A stretch of DNA of 63,418 bases, from NCBI GenBank assembly GCA_023663265.1, contig JAMPHV010000006.1:1-63418 (forward strand), read 5' to 3'. Origin of the DNA: Bacteroides sp. Its GTDB lineage: Bacteria > Bacillota > Clostridia > Oscillospirales > Ruminococcaceae. Shown one piece after another: positions 8,385 through 17,584 of the stretch. A program made the position numbers and the translations under genes. The stretch's first letter is position 1. The number at the start of each line of letters is the position of its first letter. The notes beneath the pieces are model-generated. The model was not told the origin of the DNA. It did not search any database and was given only the letters and a program-made list of their open reading frames with translations.

Positions 8385-9779
8385 TCACTTGCTGAAATAT
8401 CTAACCGCATTATTGTAGCATATGTCCTTAACGATCTCTCCCACGAACTCGACCTCGTTAGGGTACTCGCCCTCTTCGATAAGAGTGCCCAGCATATTGC
8501 AGAGGATACGTCTGAAATATTCGTGCCGTGTATAAGATAGGAAGCTTCTGCTGTCGGTGAGCATACCCACGAATTTGCTGAGAAGCCCCACCTGGGACAA
8601 AGCCATAAGCTGACGCTCCATACCGTCCTTTTGATCGTTGAACCACCATGCGGAGCCAAACTGCATTTTACCTACAACGCCGCCCTGCTGGAAGCAGTTG
8701 ATAAGCGCTGCCAGCACCTCGTTGTCACGCGGATTCAAACAGTACAGGATCGTTTTCGGCAGCTCGTCGGTGCTGTCTAAGGTGTCAAGAAGCATGGAAA
8801 GCTTTTTCGCAAAGGTCTGATCCTCAATAGCGTCAAAGCCCGTATCGGGTCCCAGCAGTCTCATATACCTTGCCGAGTTGTTGCGAAGCGCGCCGATGTG
8901 GTACTGCTGGACCCAGTGGAGACGGGCGTACTGCTTTCCGAGATGAACGAGAATATAGCCCTTGTACTGCTCTATCTCGTTTCTTGTGAGATCGTCGCCC
9001 GCTAAAGCTTTCTTAAGTATCTTGTCAACCTGCTCCTTTTCCGCGGGCATAAACATAACCACGTCAAGAGCATGGTCGGAGCATACGCAGCCCACGCTGT
9101 CAAAATACTCTATGCGCCTTGTAAGCGCCTCGCAAAGTCCGTCTATGCCGTCTATCTTAACGTCCGCCGCGTCCGCCAGCTTGGCGATATAGGGAACAAA
9201 GCCGGGCAGTTCAATGTTTATAGCCTTGTCGGGACGGAAAGCGGGAGCCACCTCGACGTCAAAGCTCTTGTCCTCCTTTAACAGCTTGTGAAAATGCAGA
9301 TCGTCGGTAGGGTCGTCGGTGGTAAAGAGCTTTTTGACGTTGCCCATTTTAATGAGCTTTCGGGCGGTAAGCGTTTTAAGCTTTTCGTTCGCTCTGTTGT
9401 AAATGCTTTCGGCGGTCTTGGGGGACAAAATATCGTCAATGCCGAAGAAACGGCGAAGCTCTAAGTGAGTCCAGTGATAGATGGGGTTTCCGATAGCGTA
9501 GGGCATTACCTCTGCGTATTTCAAGAATTTCTCGTAATCGCCCTTGTCGCCCGTGATATAGCTTTCGTCAACGCCCATTTCACGCAAAAGACGCCACTTG
9601 TAATGATCGCCGCCGAGCCACGCCTCGGTAATGGAGCTGAATTGCTTGTCGCCGTATATCTCCTCGATGTTCAAATGACAGTGAAAGTCAAAGATAGGCA
9701 TATCCTTAGCATAGCTGTCGTAAAGAGTGCGAGCTGTTTGATTTTTCAGCACGAAATCTTTGTCCATAAAGTTTTTCAT
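8385..9779 (-). CDS. uxaC: Glucuronate/galacturonate isomerase
   Basis: UxaC converts D-galacturonate to D-tagaturonate (and D-glucuronate to D-fructuronate), the first step of saturated uronate breakdown in the cytoplasm. The 464 residues match the family's length of about 465-470. The amidohydrolase-like metal motif FDFHCHL is near residue 30, and the conserved AWLGGDHYKWRLLR follows. The start is ATG 9779, nine bases after AAAGGA; an ATG 27 bases upstream lacks a ribosome site. It is the last gene of a long minus-strand operon that also carries uxaA, uxaB, kduI and kduD. Confidence 0.96.
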   Translation of the reverse strand: MKNFMDKDFVLKNQTARTLYDSYAKDMPIFDFHCHLNIEEIYGDKQFSSITEAWLGGDHYKWRLLREMGVDESYITGDKGDYEKFLKYAEVMPYAIGNPIYHWTHLELRRFFGIDDILSPKTAESIYNRANEKLKTLTARKLIKMGNVKKLFTTDDPTDDLHFHKLLKEDKSFDVEVAPAFRPDKAINIELPGFVPYIAKLADAADVKIDGIDGLCEALTRRIEYFDSVGCVCSDHALDVVMFMPAEKEQVDKILKKALAGDDLTRNEIEQYKGYILVHLGKQYARLHWVQQYHIGALRNNSARYMRLLGPDTGFDAIEDQTFAKKLSMLLDTLDSTDELPKTILYCLNPRDNEVLAALINCFQQGGVVGKMQFGSAWWFNDQKDGMERQLMALSQVGLLSKFVGMLTDSRSFLSYTRHEYFRRILCNMLGTLIEEGEYPNEVEFVGEIVKDICYNNAVRYFSK

Positions 9780-9802
9780 TGGTATCAGTCCTTTCATTGT
9801 AG

Positions 9803-10027
9803 TCAAATATTTTTTCCTGCGCCCTTATGGGGATAGTGCTTCGCATGCAAAACCGCTTCCTCCATAATTTGACCTGCTTTCATATTATCAAAATATTCCC
9901 GCTGCCAAACCGTATAATCAAAATCATCGCGTTTAATGGCAGCAATAAATCTCTCCGCATCAATTACACCCATTTTTTCCACAAGACAAGAAAAACCTGT
10001 ATCAACAATTTTAACGTTGTTGTTCAT
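9803..10027 (-). CDS. Putative antitoxin partner of the PIN protein
   Basis: This small acidic protein of 74 residues has the pattern of a small protein often coded next to PIN toxins: a helix with VEKMGVIDAERFIAAIK followed by FDYTVWQREYFDNM. No DNA-binding domain is obvious. Its start overlaps the PIN stop by four bases (ATGA), so translation is coupled. The order toxin-then-antitoxin is the reverse of the common one. Antitoxin function is inferred from size and context only. Confidence 0.6.
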   Translation of the reverse strand: MNNNVKIVDTGFSCLVEKMGVIDAERFIAAIKRDDFDYTVWQREYFDNMKAGQIMEEAVLHAKHYPHKGAGKNI

Positions 10028-10470
10028 ATGCCGTTCACCTCCAATATTCTTACAAATTCACACGGTGTGATCAGTTGTATTTTTTCATTTTGAAACTTCA
10101 GAAGCCTGTCGTCGGTAGTGATAAAATAATCGCATTGCGAAATAATCGCGCAAGCCACGTGAACAGCGTCCTTTTCTTTCACACCCGTTCGCATAATGAG
10201 CATAGCTGTGCGATTCACATTTTCGCTTTGTTCAACGCCCACGTAATACGTTTCGTTTTCCTCAATAAAATTTAATATAGCTTGTTTTTTGGCTAAAGAA
10301 CGATTTTTATCATTCTCATAGTACAACATATATGATGTTACCAATTCCAATTCGCGGTTTTTTATCATTTCCTGTATGTGCAGCTTCGCCTCTGTTTCCA
10401 AATGAATCCGTATGCTGTTTTGATTATCATACGGACGGTTATAGCAACAATTATCCAAATAAACTCTCAT
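10024..10470 (-). CDS. PIN-domain protein, likely VapC-like RNase toxin
   Basis: The 148 residues form a PIN nuclease domain. It starts with VYLDNCCYNRPYD (first acidic residue of the active site) and has KEKDAVHVACAI and CDYFITTDDRLLK near the end, matching the later acidic sites. PIN toxins cut tRNA or other RNA in the cytoplasm. The gene overlaps the acetyltransferase stop by four bases and the small antitoxin-like gene by four, and base composition is lower in GC than in its neighbours, which hints at later arrival. The target RNA is unknown. Confidence 0.8.
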   Translation of the reverse strand: MRVYLDNCCYNRPYDNQNSIRIHLETEAKLHIQEMIKNRELELVTSYMLYYENDKNRSLAKKQAILNFIEENETYYVGVEQSENVNRTAMLIMRTGVKEKDAVHVACAIISQCDYFITTDDRLLKFQNEKIQLITPCEFVRILEVNGI

Positions 10471-11081
10471 ATTTTATTTTCCCAATCTATCCGCTCGTTT
10501 TTGTAAAAATACGTTTTATCCCTTTCTCCTATCTCACGGAGCACCCTGCACGGATTCCCTACGGCGACCGTGTTGGGAGGAATATCCCTTGTAACTACGC
10601 TTCCCGCCCCGATCACAGAGTTGTCGCCTATCGTAACTCCGGGAACGATTATCGCGCCCGCTCCTATCCATACGTTAGACCCGATGCTCACGCTTTTGTT
10701 ATACTGAAGCCCGCGTTCGCGAAGCTCGGGCAGGATAGGGTGATTCGCGGAGGCGATCGTAACGTTGGGACCTATCATGACCCTGTCGCCGATAAAAATG
10801 TCCGCGTCGTCCACAGCAGTCAGATTGAAATTTATATATACGTTATTGCCGAGGTGCAGATGTTTGCCTGCCCAGTTGGCTCTGAGCGGCGGTTCGATAT
10901 AGCATTCCCTGCCTATACTGCCGAGCATTTTGCTTAACAGGTCGGCGCGTTTCTCCTGCTCGCTCGGACGTGACATATTGAACTCGTACATAAGCTCAAG
11001 CACTTGCGCTTGATCCTCAATAATTTCCTTATCCATGGGGTCGTAAATAAGACCTGCTTCCATTCGTTCTTTTTGGGTCAT
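10467..11081 (-). CDS. Sugar O-acetyltransferase (LacA/Maa family)
   Basis: The 204-residue left-handed beta-helix protein uses acetyl-CoA to acetylate a sugar hydroxyl. The family N-terminus (QKERMEAGLIYDP) and the hexapeptide repeats (IGDRVMIGPNVTI, IGAGAIIVPGVTIGDNSVIGAG) are clear, and the catalytic His sits in SANHPI. AGAGGAG precedes the ATG at 11081. It lies between uxaA and the PIN pair in the uronate operon. As inference, it may detoxify excess free sugar, as suggested for LacA; the actual acceptor is unknown. Confidence 0.88.
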   Translation of the reverse strand: MTQKERMEAGLIYDPMDKEIIEDQAQVLELMYEFNMSRPSEQEKRADLLSKMLGSIGRECYIEPPLRANWAGKHLHLGNNVYINFNLTAVDDADIFIGDRVMIGPNVTIASANHPILPELRERGLQYNKSVSIGSNVWIGAGAIIVPGVTIGDNSVIGAGSVVTRDIPPNTVAVGNPCRVLREIGERDKTYFYKNERIDWENKI

Positions 11082-11103
11082 TGCGTTTCTCCTCTTGGCT
11101 GTT

Positions 11104-12582
11104 CTAAAGAGTTACCCCCGACTTAAAGATGGCAATGTCGCGCGAATTATAGCGCTCGTTCACCGTCTGCTTCCCGTTAGCCGTTTCGGTCACAAGATCG
11201 ATAAGCTGCTCCAGCTTATCCTCAAAGCTGTCGCCCGCCGCGATACCGCCTGCGTCAAAATCTATCCAGTTGGATTTTCTCTTGGCAAGGTCGGAGTTTG
11301 TGGAAATTTTCACGGTAGGTACAAAGCCGCCGAAAGGAGTTCCGCGCCCCGTGGTAAACAGCACCATATGACAGCCCGCGCTCGCTAAATTCGTTACCGC
11401 CACCATATCGTTGCCGGGACCGTTAAGAAGATTAAGCCCGTGAGCCGTCAAGGCGTCGCCGTCAAACAGCACGTCGCAAACCTCGCCCGAGCCGGATTTT
11501 TGAGTACAGCCCAAGGATTTATCCTCTAAGGTGGTTATGCCTCCCGCCTTGTTCCCGGGGGAGGGATTTTCGTAAACGGGCTGGTCGTGCTTTTGATAGT
11601 ATTCCTTAAAGCCGTTGATGAGCTTGACTATCTTGTCGAAGGTCGCTTCGTCCTTGGCTCTGTCCATAAGCAGCTGCTCCGCTCCGAACATTTCGGGCAC
11701 CTCGGTCAGCACCGTGGTGCCGCCTATACCCGCCATATAATCGGAAAATCTTCCCACAAGAGGGTTGGCAGTAATGCCCGAAAGACCGTCGGACCCGCCG
11801 CACTTCAAGCCTATCTTCAAACACGACATATCCGCTTCGGCGCGCCTGTCGCCCTTTGCTTTTTGATACAGCTTTTCAAGCAGCTTAACGCCCTCCTCTA
11901 TTTCGTCCTCCACCTCCTGCGCAACAAGAAACTCGGTGCGCTCCGCGTCATATTCGCCGAGTGTCTCCTTAAAAACGTCCATACGGTTGTTTTCGCAGCC
12001 TAAGCCCAATACGAGCACGCCGCCGCAGTTGGGGTGCTTCACCATTCTTTGAAGTATCGTGCGGGTGCGGATATGATCCTCGCCTATCTGCGAGCAGCCG
12101 TAGGGGTGCGTATAGGTAAATACGCCGTCTACTCCCTCAAGCTTTTCGTGCCGCTTGAGAAATTCCGAAACAACGGTCTTTGCCTGCGCGTTAACGCAGC
12201 CTACCGTGGGAATTACCCAAAGCTCGTTTCTTATGCCGACCTCGCCGCTTTTGCGCTTATATACGAAGACGCTGCGGCTTTTGTGCTCGCCCGTGTGCTT
12301 TGTTTCCCTTTTATTGTAGGAATATTCGAGGGCGCCTGAAAGATTGGTGGACATATTATGGCTGTGGATATGCTCTCCCGCCTTTATGTCCGCGGTGGCT
12401 CTGCCTATGATCTCGCCGTATTTTATGATCTGCTCATCCATTTTTATATCCCTTAAGGCAAATTTATGACCCTTTTCAATATCCTGCGCAAGGATCACGC
12501 CCTCGGTCTCCTCGCCTTTTTTTAGGGGGACCAAAGCCACGCCGACCGAATCCTTAGGTGAAATTACGATAGTTTTTTTCAT
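11104..12582 (-). CDS. uxaA: Altronate dehydratase
   Basis: UxaA removes water from D-altronate to give 2-keto-3-deoxygluconate (KDG). The 492-residue protein has the small SAF domain at the N-terminus (about residues 10-85) and the large UxaA catalytic domain after it, as in the E. coli enzyme. Conserved pieces include HPYGCSQIG, GLGCENN, LKCGGSDGLSGITANP and FTTGRGTPFG, whose Cys residues probably bind the iron cofactor. AGAGGA lies before ATG 12582. It follows uxaB by 22 bases in one operon. Confidence 0.96.
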   Translation of the reverse strand: MKKTIVISPKDSVGVALVPLKKGEETEGVILAQDIEKGHKFALRDIKMDEQIIKYGEIIGRATADIKAGEHIHSHNMSTNLSGALEYSYNKRETKHTGEHKSRSVFVYKRKSGEVGIRNELWVIPTVGCVNAQAKTVVSEFLKRHEKLEGVDGVFTYTHPYGCSQIGEDHIRTRTILQRMVKHPNCGGVLVLGLGCENNRMDVFKETLGEYDAERTEFLVAQEVEDEIEEGVKLLEKLYQKAKGDRRAEADMSCLKIGLKCGGSDGLSGITANPLVGRFSDYMAGIGGTTVLTEVPEMFGAEQLLMDRAKDEATFDKIVKLINGFKEYYQKHDQPVYENPSPGNKAGGITTLEDKSLGCTQKSGSGEVCDVLFDGDALTAHGLNLLNGPGNDMVAVTNLASAGCHMVLFTTGRGTPFGGFVPTVKISTNSDLAKRKSNWIDFDAGGIAAGDSFEDKLEQLIDLVTETANGKQTVNERYNSRDIAIFKSGVTL

Positions 12583-12604
12583 ACTGGCAGTCCTCTTTTA
12601 TAGA

Positions 12605-14047
12605 TTACAGCTCGGAAAGAAACGTCCTTAGAGCGGCTCTTTCCCCTGTTTTAAGTATGCTTTCGATATATCCCGCAACGATCTCCGTGTTATTGCCGTC
12701 GGCGGACAGGTCCTGACCCCATATGCCGCCGCTTGAAAGCACGCGCCTTGCTATCTCGGCGCTGTCGTTAAGCTCCCATATCTTTTTCCAAAATTCCAGA
12801 TACTCGGGGGAATCGTTCAGCGCGATCTCCTCGTTTCCTCTTTTTCCGCGGTAGAACACGATAAGGGAGGCTAAGGAAAACAATATATGCTTGGGCGAGC
12901 TGCCGAATTTTTCGCGGTAATCGTTATAGGTGGGCAGCAAGCGCGTCTTAAACTTGGTGGTGGAGTTTAAAGCGATAGACATAAGCTCGTGACGGATAAA
13001 GGGATTCATAAAGCGCTCGATAACGCTGCCCGCAAAATCGTCCATCTCCTTTTTGGGCAGATCGATGGTAGGCTTTATCTCGGTGTTTACCAAGCCGCGG
13101 ACGAATTTCCCCACGTCCCCGTCCGTTACCGCCTCCCTCACCGTATCGATGCCGCAAAGGTACGCCACGGGCACCATAGACGTGTGGGAGCCGTTCAGTA
13201 TCTTGACCTTGCGCTGCTTATAAGGCGTGATATCGTCGGCAAAGATAACGTTGAGCCCCGACCTGTCGGCGGGCAGCTTTTCCTGCACAAACGGCTCCTT
13301 TTGAAGCACCCACAGGTGGAATATCTCGCCCTTTACTATATTGTTGTCGGAAAAACCCGTTTCCTCGCATATTTCCTTTGCGGTATCGCGGGGATAACCC
13401 GGTACTATCCTGTCCACAAGAGTGCTCGTAAAATGGTTGGCGTTTTCGAGCCAGTCTATAAAGCCCGCGTCTGTTTTATTTATCTCCGCCAGCTCCTTAA
13501 GCACTCTTTTGAGCTCGTCTCCGTTATGGTCGATAAGCTCGCAGGGAATTATTGCCAAGCCCTTTGACATATCGCCGTTAAAATGCTCGTATCTTGTCTT
13601 CAAAAGCGCCAAAAGCTTTCCGGGGAAGCTTTTGGGGCAAGCGGAAAGGTCTGTGTCGGAAGGGTCTAAGGCTATTCCCGCCTCGGTGGTGTTGGAAATA
13701 ATTATCTGAAGCTCGTCGCTTTTGCCGTAATCGAGGTATTTTTGATATTCCTCAAAGGGATTGATAAAATCGCGGAGAACGTCTATCACCCTGCGGCTTT
13801 GGACCTTTTCTCCCTTATCGATTCCCTCCAGACAAACGGTGTATAAGCCGTCCTGCTTTTTCAGCTCCTCAACTCTTCCCGCAGGCATAGGCTGCACCAC
13901 GACCGCGTCGGAATTTATTACGCCGCTGTCGTTGAGGTTCTGCAAAATCCAGTCCACAAAGGCTCTCAAAAAATTGCCCTCGCCAAACTGCATTATCCTT
14001 ATGGGTCTTTCGCCCGCCGCGAAATTGGTTCTGTTCAGGTCTTTCAT
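12605..14047 (-). CDS. uxaB: Tagaturonate reductase (altronate oxidoreductase)
   Basis: UxaB reduces D-tagaturonate to D-altronate with NADH. The 480 residues agree with the E. coli protein of about 483. The mannitol-dehydrogenase-type Rossmann motif is QFGEGNFLRAFVDW near residues 20-33, and the C-terminal catalytic stretch includes KVKILNGSHTSMVPVAYL, whose Lys is the expected acid-base residue. It lies between the MATE transporter gene and uxaA, and GGGAGAAAGGGG precedes the start. Confidence 0.96.
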   Translation of the reverse strand: MKDLNRTNFAAGERPIRIMQFGEGNFLRAFVDWILQNLNDSGVINSDAVVVQPMPAGRVEELKKQDGLYTVCLEGIDKGEKVQSRRVIDVLRDFINPFEEYQKYLDYGKSDELQIIISNTTEAGIALDPSDTDLSACPKSFPGKLLALLKTRYEHFNGDMSKGLAIIPCELIDHNGDELKRVLKELAEINKTDAGFIDWLENANHFTSTLVDRIVPGYPRDTAKEICEETGFSDNNIVKGEIFHLWVLQKEPFVQEKLPADRSGLNVIFADDITPYKQRKVKILNGSHTSMVPVAYLCGIDTVREAVTDGDVGKFVRGLVNTEIKPTIDLPKKEMDDFAGSVIERFMNPFIRHELMSIALNSTTKFKTRLLPTYNDYREKFGSSPKHILFSLASLIVFYRGKRGNEEIALNDSPEYLEFWKKIWELNDSAEIARRVLSSGGIWGQDLSADGNNTEIVAGYIESILKTGERAALRTFLSEL

Positions 14048-14093
14048 TTTATGCTTGCCCCTTTCTCCCGTAAAATACGCGGTATCATACGGA

Positions 14094-15494
14094 TCATAAC
14101 TTGACGTTATCCTTTGTTTTGTGATTTTTTACTTTAATAAGGCACACCGTGCCTATTACCGCCGACATAAGACCTATCCCAACGTTGGAGATCAGCATCG
14201 CTATGCCCAAGCTTTCCGCGCCCATCTCGGGGAAGCAGTTTATCATTATCAGCATAGAGGGTATTCGGAATACGAAAAGCCTCGCTAAATTGCATACCAT
14301 TGAAAGCTTGGTGTAGCCTATCCCGTAGATCAGACCGTTTACCGCGGCGTTTATCCCCAAGGCGATTATACCTATTCTTTCATAGCCGAATATCTTCCCT
14401 ATAAGCAAAGCCTTATCGGGATCTCCGTCGGCAAAGTACATTGAAATGCCGTCCTTAAAAACGGTGAGTATCGTAAAGCCCGCCGAGGATATTATAAGAT
14501 TTACCGCCAGGGTGCAGAAAAATATTTTTATCATTCTGCCGTAATATCCCGCGCTGAGATTATAGCTTTCTATGGAGGATTCCGAATCCTCGGTGCAGTT
14601 TGTGATATTGGTAACGCTTCCGCTTATCTGATTGGACACTCCGAGCGCTCCCGGCGCATCCTCTCCGTAGCCTATAGCCAAGGAATTGACGATGACCTTG
14701 CCCATGGAAAAAACGAATTTCCCCAGAAAAACAGGCACCGACAAGGAGCAAAGCGGAAAGATAAAGTCCTTTTTAAAGCGGTTGTTTTTAAGCGAGTAGT
14801 GAAAAAGATAGCGCTTGCGAAGCAGCATTGCGGCGGCGTAGCAGGTGACCGAAAGGTCCGCCATAAGCGTGGACAGAGCCACCATTTCGGTGCCTAATTT
14901 CAGCGCCGTGACAAAGGTCACGGTAAACAGCAGCTTTAGCGACATCGACATTATGTTCACAAAAAGAATGTTTACCGTTGCTCCCCTTGCTTTTTCGAGC
15001 CCAAGAAAAACGGTATTGAACATGGAAACGCCGATAGACACAAGCTGTATGCGAAAATAGCCCAATCCGCTTTCCGCCATTGACTCGGTAAGCCCCATAA
15101 GCAGCAAAATGCCTTTTGATAACGGCATAAGTACGGCTGCCAGCAAAAACGCGCCGCAGGCGAAAACAGAGATCATGGTGTTTGCCGCCTGTCTTGCGGT
15201 ATCATACTCGTTTCTGCCGATAAGCCGCGCCACAATAATAGAGCCGCCCGTTGCAAAACCCGAGCCTAAAGCCGTAAACAGATTTTTTATCTGCGAAATC
15301 ATTACAACGGACGACAAAGCGTCGTTATCGCTTTTTGCGACAACTACCGTATCTATGATGCTGCTCAAATAGGAAAACGCGCCCAGCAAAATCAAGGGAA
15401 GGGAAATACTCAGAACGACAGCCATCGGTCTGCCGTTAAGGATAAATTCCCTTCGCTTGCGATCCTTCTCGCTTACGGTCGAAGTATCTGCCAT
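14094..15494 (-). CDS. MATE family transporter
   Basis: The protein of 466 residues has about 12 membrane helices in two MatE halves (first half from MAVVLSISLPLILLGAF, second from LSVPVFLGKFVFSMG). Such carriers exchange Na+ or H+ for organic substrates. The start at 15494 is chosen because it lies one base past the stop of the upstream MsmX-like gene and gives the usual N-terminus; earlier in-frame codons lie inside that gene. A pectin-operon MATE may export a surplus sugar acid or a plant aromatic compound, but that is a guess. Confidence 0.82.
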   Translation of the reverse strand: MADTSTVSEKDRKRREFILNGRPMAVVLSISLPLILLGAFSYLSSIIDTVVVAKSDNDALSSVVMISQIKNLFTALGSGFATGGSIIVARLIGRNEYDTARQAANTMISVFACGAFLLAAVLMPLSKGILLLMGLTESMAESGLGYFRIQLVSIGVSMFNTVFLGLEKARGATVNILFVNIMSMSLKLLFTVTFVTALKLGTEMVALSTLMADLSVTCYAAAMLLRKRYLFHYSLKNNRFKKDFIFPLCSLSVPVFLGKFVFSMGKVIVNSLAIGYGEDAPGALGVSNQISGSVTNITNCTEDSESSIESYNLSAGYYGRMIKIFFCTLAVNLIISSAGFTILTVFKDGISMYFADGDPDKALLIGKIFGYERIGIIALGINAAVNGLIYGIGYTKLSMVCNLARLFVFRIPSMLIMINCFPEMGAESLGIAMLISNVGIGLMSAVIGTVCLIKVKNHKTKDNVKL

Positions 15495-15495
15495 A

Positions 15496-16626
15496 TTATT
15501 TGTTTTTCCTCTTTGAGCCTGCGTCTTTTTCTTTAAGATGTATACGCTTCTCCGTTTCCTTGTCGAACAGATAAACGCTCTCATAGGGGATAGCGAAAAC
15601 AAGGTCGGCGTCCATTTCGGGCGAATCATGGGGGTCTACCTTAAGAATGGATTTAACGCCGTTAATATCAACATAAACGTTTGTGTTATCGCCGAGAAGC
15701 TCGGTAAGCTCTACCTTGCAGGCGATCTTATAGGCATTGGAAACGTCCTCCTTGCCCGCAAGCTTTATCGCCTCGGGTCTGAAGCCCAAAGCCACGGTCT
15801 TTCCCTCGTATTTTTGGAGCACGCTCTTGTCCGCCACGGCGTTCAAGTCAACGATGTTGCCTCTGATATCCAGCTTTCCGCCCTTGAGCGTTTCCTCGAT
15901 AAAGTTCATGGGAGGCTCGCCGATAAATCCCGCTACGAACATATTGACGGGGTTGAAATAAAGGCTGTGGGGGGTTCCCACCTGTTGGATATAGCCCGCC
16001 TTCATTACGACGATCCTGTCCGCCATGGTCATTGCCTCGGTCTGATCGTGGGTAACATAAATGGTGGTAGCTCCCGTTTCGCGGTGAATCTGCGTTATCT
16101 CGGAGCGCATGGTAACTCTTTGCTTGGCGTCAAGGTTGGACAAGGGCTCGTCCATAAGGAATATGTCCACCTTGCGGATAATAGCGCGCCCTACCGCAAC
16201 TCTCTGTCTCTGACCGCCCGACAGCGCGCGGGGCTTTCTGTCCAAATAATCGGTAAGACCCAGTATTTTCGCCGTGTTCATTACCTTTTTGTCGATAACG
16301 TCCTCGTCAACGCCCTGGAGCATAAGACCGAACGCAAGGTTATCGTAGACCGACATGTGCGGATACAGCGCATAGCTTTGAAAAACCATAGCAACACCGC
16401 GCTCACGGGGACCCTTTTCATTGGCTCTTACGCCGTCGATATAAAAATCGCCGTTACTGATATTCTCAAGCCCCGCTATCATACGCAGGGTCGTGGATTT
16501 TCCGCAGCCCGATGAGCCTACGAATACGATAAACTCGCCCTTTTCGATCTCTAAGTTAAAGTCGTGAACGGCGTGAAATCCGTTTGGATAGATCTTGTTG
16601 ATTCCTCTTAATGTTAAATATGCCAT
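15496..16626 (-). CDS. MsmX/UgpC-type sugar ABC transporter ATPase (copy 1)
   Basis: This 376-residue ATPase powers sugar importers from the cytoplasmic side. It has Walker A GSSGCGKST, Q-loop, signature LSGGQRQRVAVGRA, Walker B IFLMDEP, H-loop VTHDQ, and a C-terminal TOBE/OB region from about residue 235 typical of MsmX/MalK. No permease lies beside it, while a second, similar ATPase (28732-29790) sits in the importer cluster. It may serve that importer or several others, as MsmX does in Bacillus. It lies between kduI and the MATE gene. Confidence 0.92.
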   Translation of the reverse strand: MAYLTLRGINKIYPNGFHAVHDFNLEIEKGEFIVFVGSSGCGKSTTLRMIAGLENISNGDFYIDGVRANEKGPRERGVAMVFQSYALYPHMSVYDNLAFGLMLQGVDEDVIDKKVMNTAKILGLTDYLDRKPRALSGGQRQRVAVGRAIIRKVDIFLMDEPLSNLDAKQRVTMRSEITQIHRETGATTIYVTHDQTEAMTMADRIVVMKAGYIQQVGTPHSLYFNPVNMFVAGFIGEPPMNFIEETLKGGKLDIRGNIVDLNAVADKSVLQKYEGKTVALGFRPEAIKLAGKEDVSNAYKIACKVELTELLGDNTNVYVDINGVKSILKVDPHDSPEMDADLVFAIPYESVYLFDKETEKRIHLKEKDAGSKRKNK

Positions 16627-16682
16627 AACAGTACTCTCACTTTTCTATGGTTTTTTTCCGCACATGTACGGTAAATATACAG

Positions 16683-17519
16683 TTATCTTAAATCCATATT
16701 GCCGATATTGTCCATATCGTCATAGGTCTGATTTTCTCCGCACATACCCCATATAAAGGTATAGTTGCTTGTGGCGGTGCCGCTGTGGATAGACCAGCTC
16801 GGAGAAATGACCGCCTGCTCGTTGTGAAGGATAATATGGCGGGTCTCCTGCGGCTGACCCATCATATGGAACACAACGTTGTCCTCCTCCAGCTCAAAGT
16901 AGAAGTATACCTCCATTCTTCTTTCATGAGTATGAGAGGGCATGGTGTTCCAGCTGCTGCCTACGGCAAGCTCGGTCATGCCCATGGAAAGCTGACAGCT
17001 TTTGCATACGTCGGGGTGGATATACTGATTTACAACGCGCTTGTTCATATTCTCGGCGGTGCCCAAGGGTCTGTGATTCGCCTTTTCCTTGGTGATGTAA
17101 ACGGTGGGATAGGCTTGATGAGCGGGGGAGGAATTGATATAGAACTTGGCGGGCTCAGAGCCGTTTTCCGATTTGAAAACTATCTCCTTTGTGCCCATTC
17201 CTATATAAAGTCCGTCCTTATAATTGAGCGCGTACTCCGTTCCGTCAAGGACCACGATCCCCTTGCCGCCTACGTTGATGATACCCATTTCGCGCCTTTC
17301 AAGGAAGTAATCGGTGCCCAGTTCCTTGGTGCTTCCCAATGCGAGCTCTTTTTTTACGGGCATTGCTCCGCCCGCGATCATTCTGTCCTGATGCGAATAG
17401 GTAAGAGCGATCTCGTCCTCAACAAACACCTTTTCGATAAGATAGTTTTTTCTCAGCTCGGCGGTGCCGTAATGCTTGGAATCCTCGGGGTGATTGCTGT
17501 ATCTGATGTCTAAGGTCAT
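16683..17519 (-). CDS. kduI: 5-keto-4-deoxyuronate isomerase
   Basis: KduI turns 5-keto-4-deoxyuronate, made when unsaturated pectin fragments are split, into 2,5-diketo-3-deoxygluconate. The length of 278 residues is exactly that usual for the family. The zinc site of the double cupin is in PSHTHERRMEVYFYFEL. The start is ATG 17519 behind AAAGGA; the longer frame beginning at 17564 is formed by a hairpin repeat (17551-17584) and is not translated. It acts just before KduD, coded in the same operon. Confidence 0.96.
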   Translation of the reverse strand: MTLDIRYSNHPEDSKHYGTAELRKNYLIEKVFVEDEIALTYSHQDRMIAGGAMPVKKELALGSTKELGTDYFLERREMGIINVGGKGIVVLDGTEYALNYKDGLYIGMGTKEIVFKSENGSEPAKFYINSSPAHQAYPTVYITKEKANHRPLGTAENMNKRVVNQYIHPDVCKSCQLSMGMTELAVGSSWNTMPSHTHERRMEVYFYFELEEDNVVFHMMGQPQETRHIILHNEQAVISPSWSIHSGTATSNYTFIWGMCGENQTYDDMDNIGNMDLR

Positions 17520-17550
17520 ATTGCGATGTTCCTTTCGTTGTTTTGATTTT

Positions 17551-17584
17551 ATACCAATAACCATTTTTAAATGTCTACCGGTAT
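17551..17584 (-). repeat. Dispersed palindrome copy 4, in the kduI leader
   Basis: Read on the minus strand, ATACCGGTAGACATTT (17584-17569) pairs with AAATGGTTATTGGTAT (17566-17551) through three G-U wobbles and one mismatch. It lies between the upstream gene's stop and the kduI start and shares the AATGGTTATT arm with the other three copies. Wobbles that pair only in minus-strand RNA suggest function in the kduI message. Confidence 0.6.

Noticed and set aside
15538..16515. Open frame antisense to the MsmX-like ATPase
   Set aside because: All ABC motifs are on the minus strand; no ribosome site or homology for the antisense frame.
17520..17564. Longer kduI start at 17564
   Set aside because: The extra residues come from a palindromic repeat; ATG 17519 has AAAGGA and gives the standard 278-residue protein.
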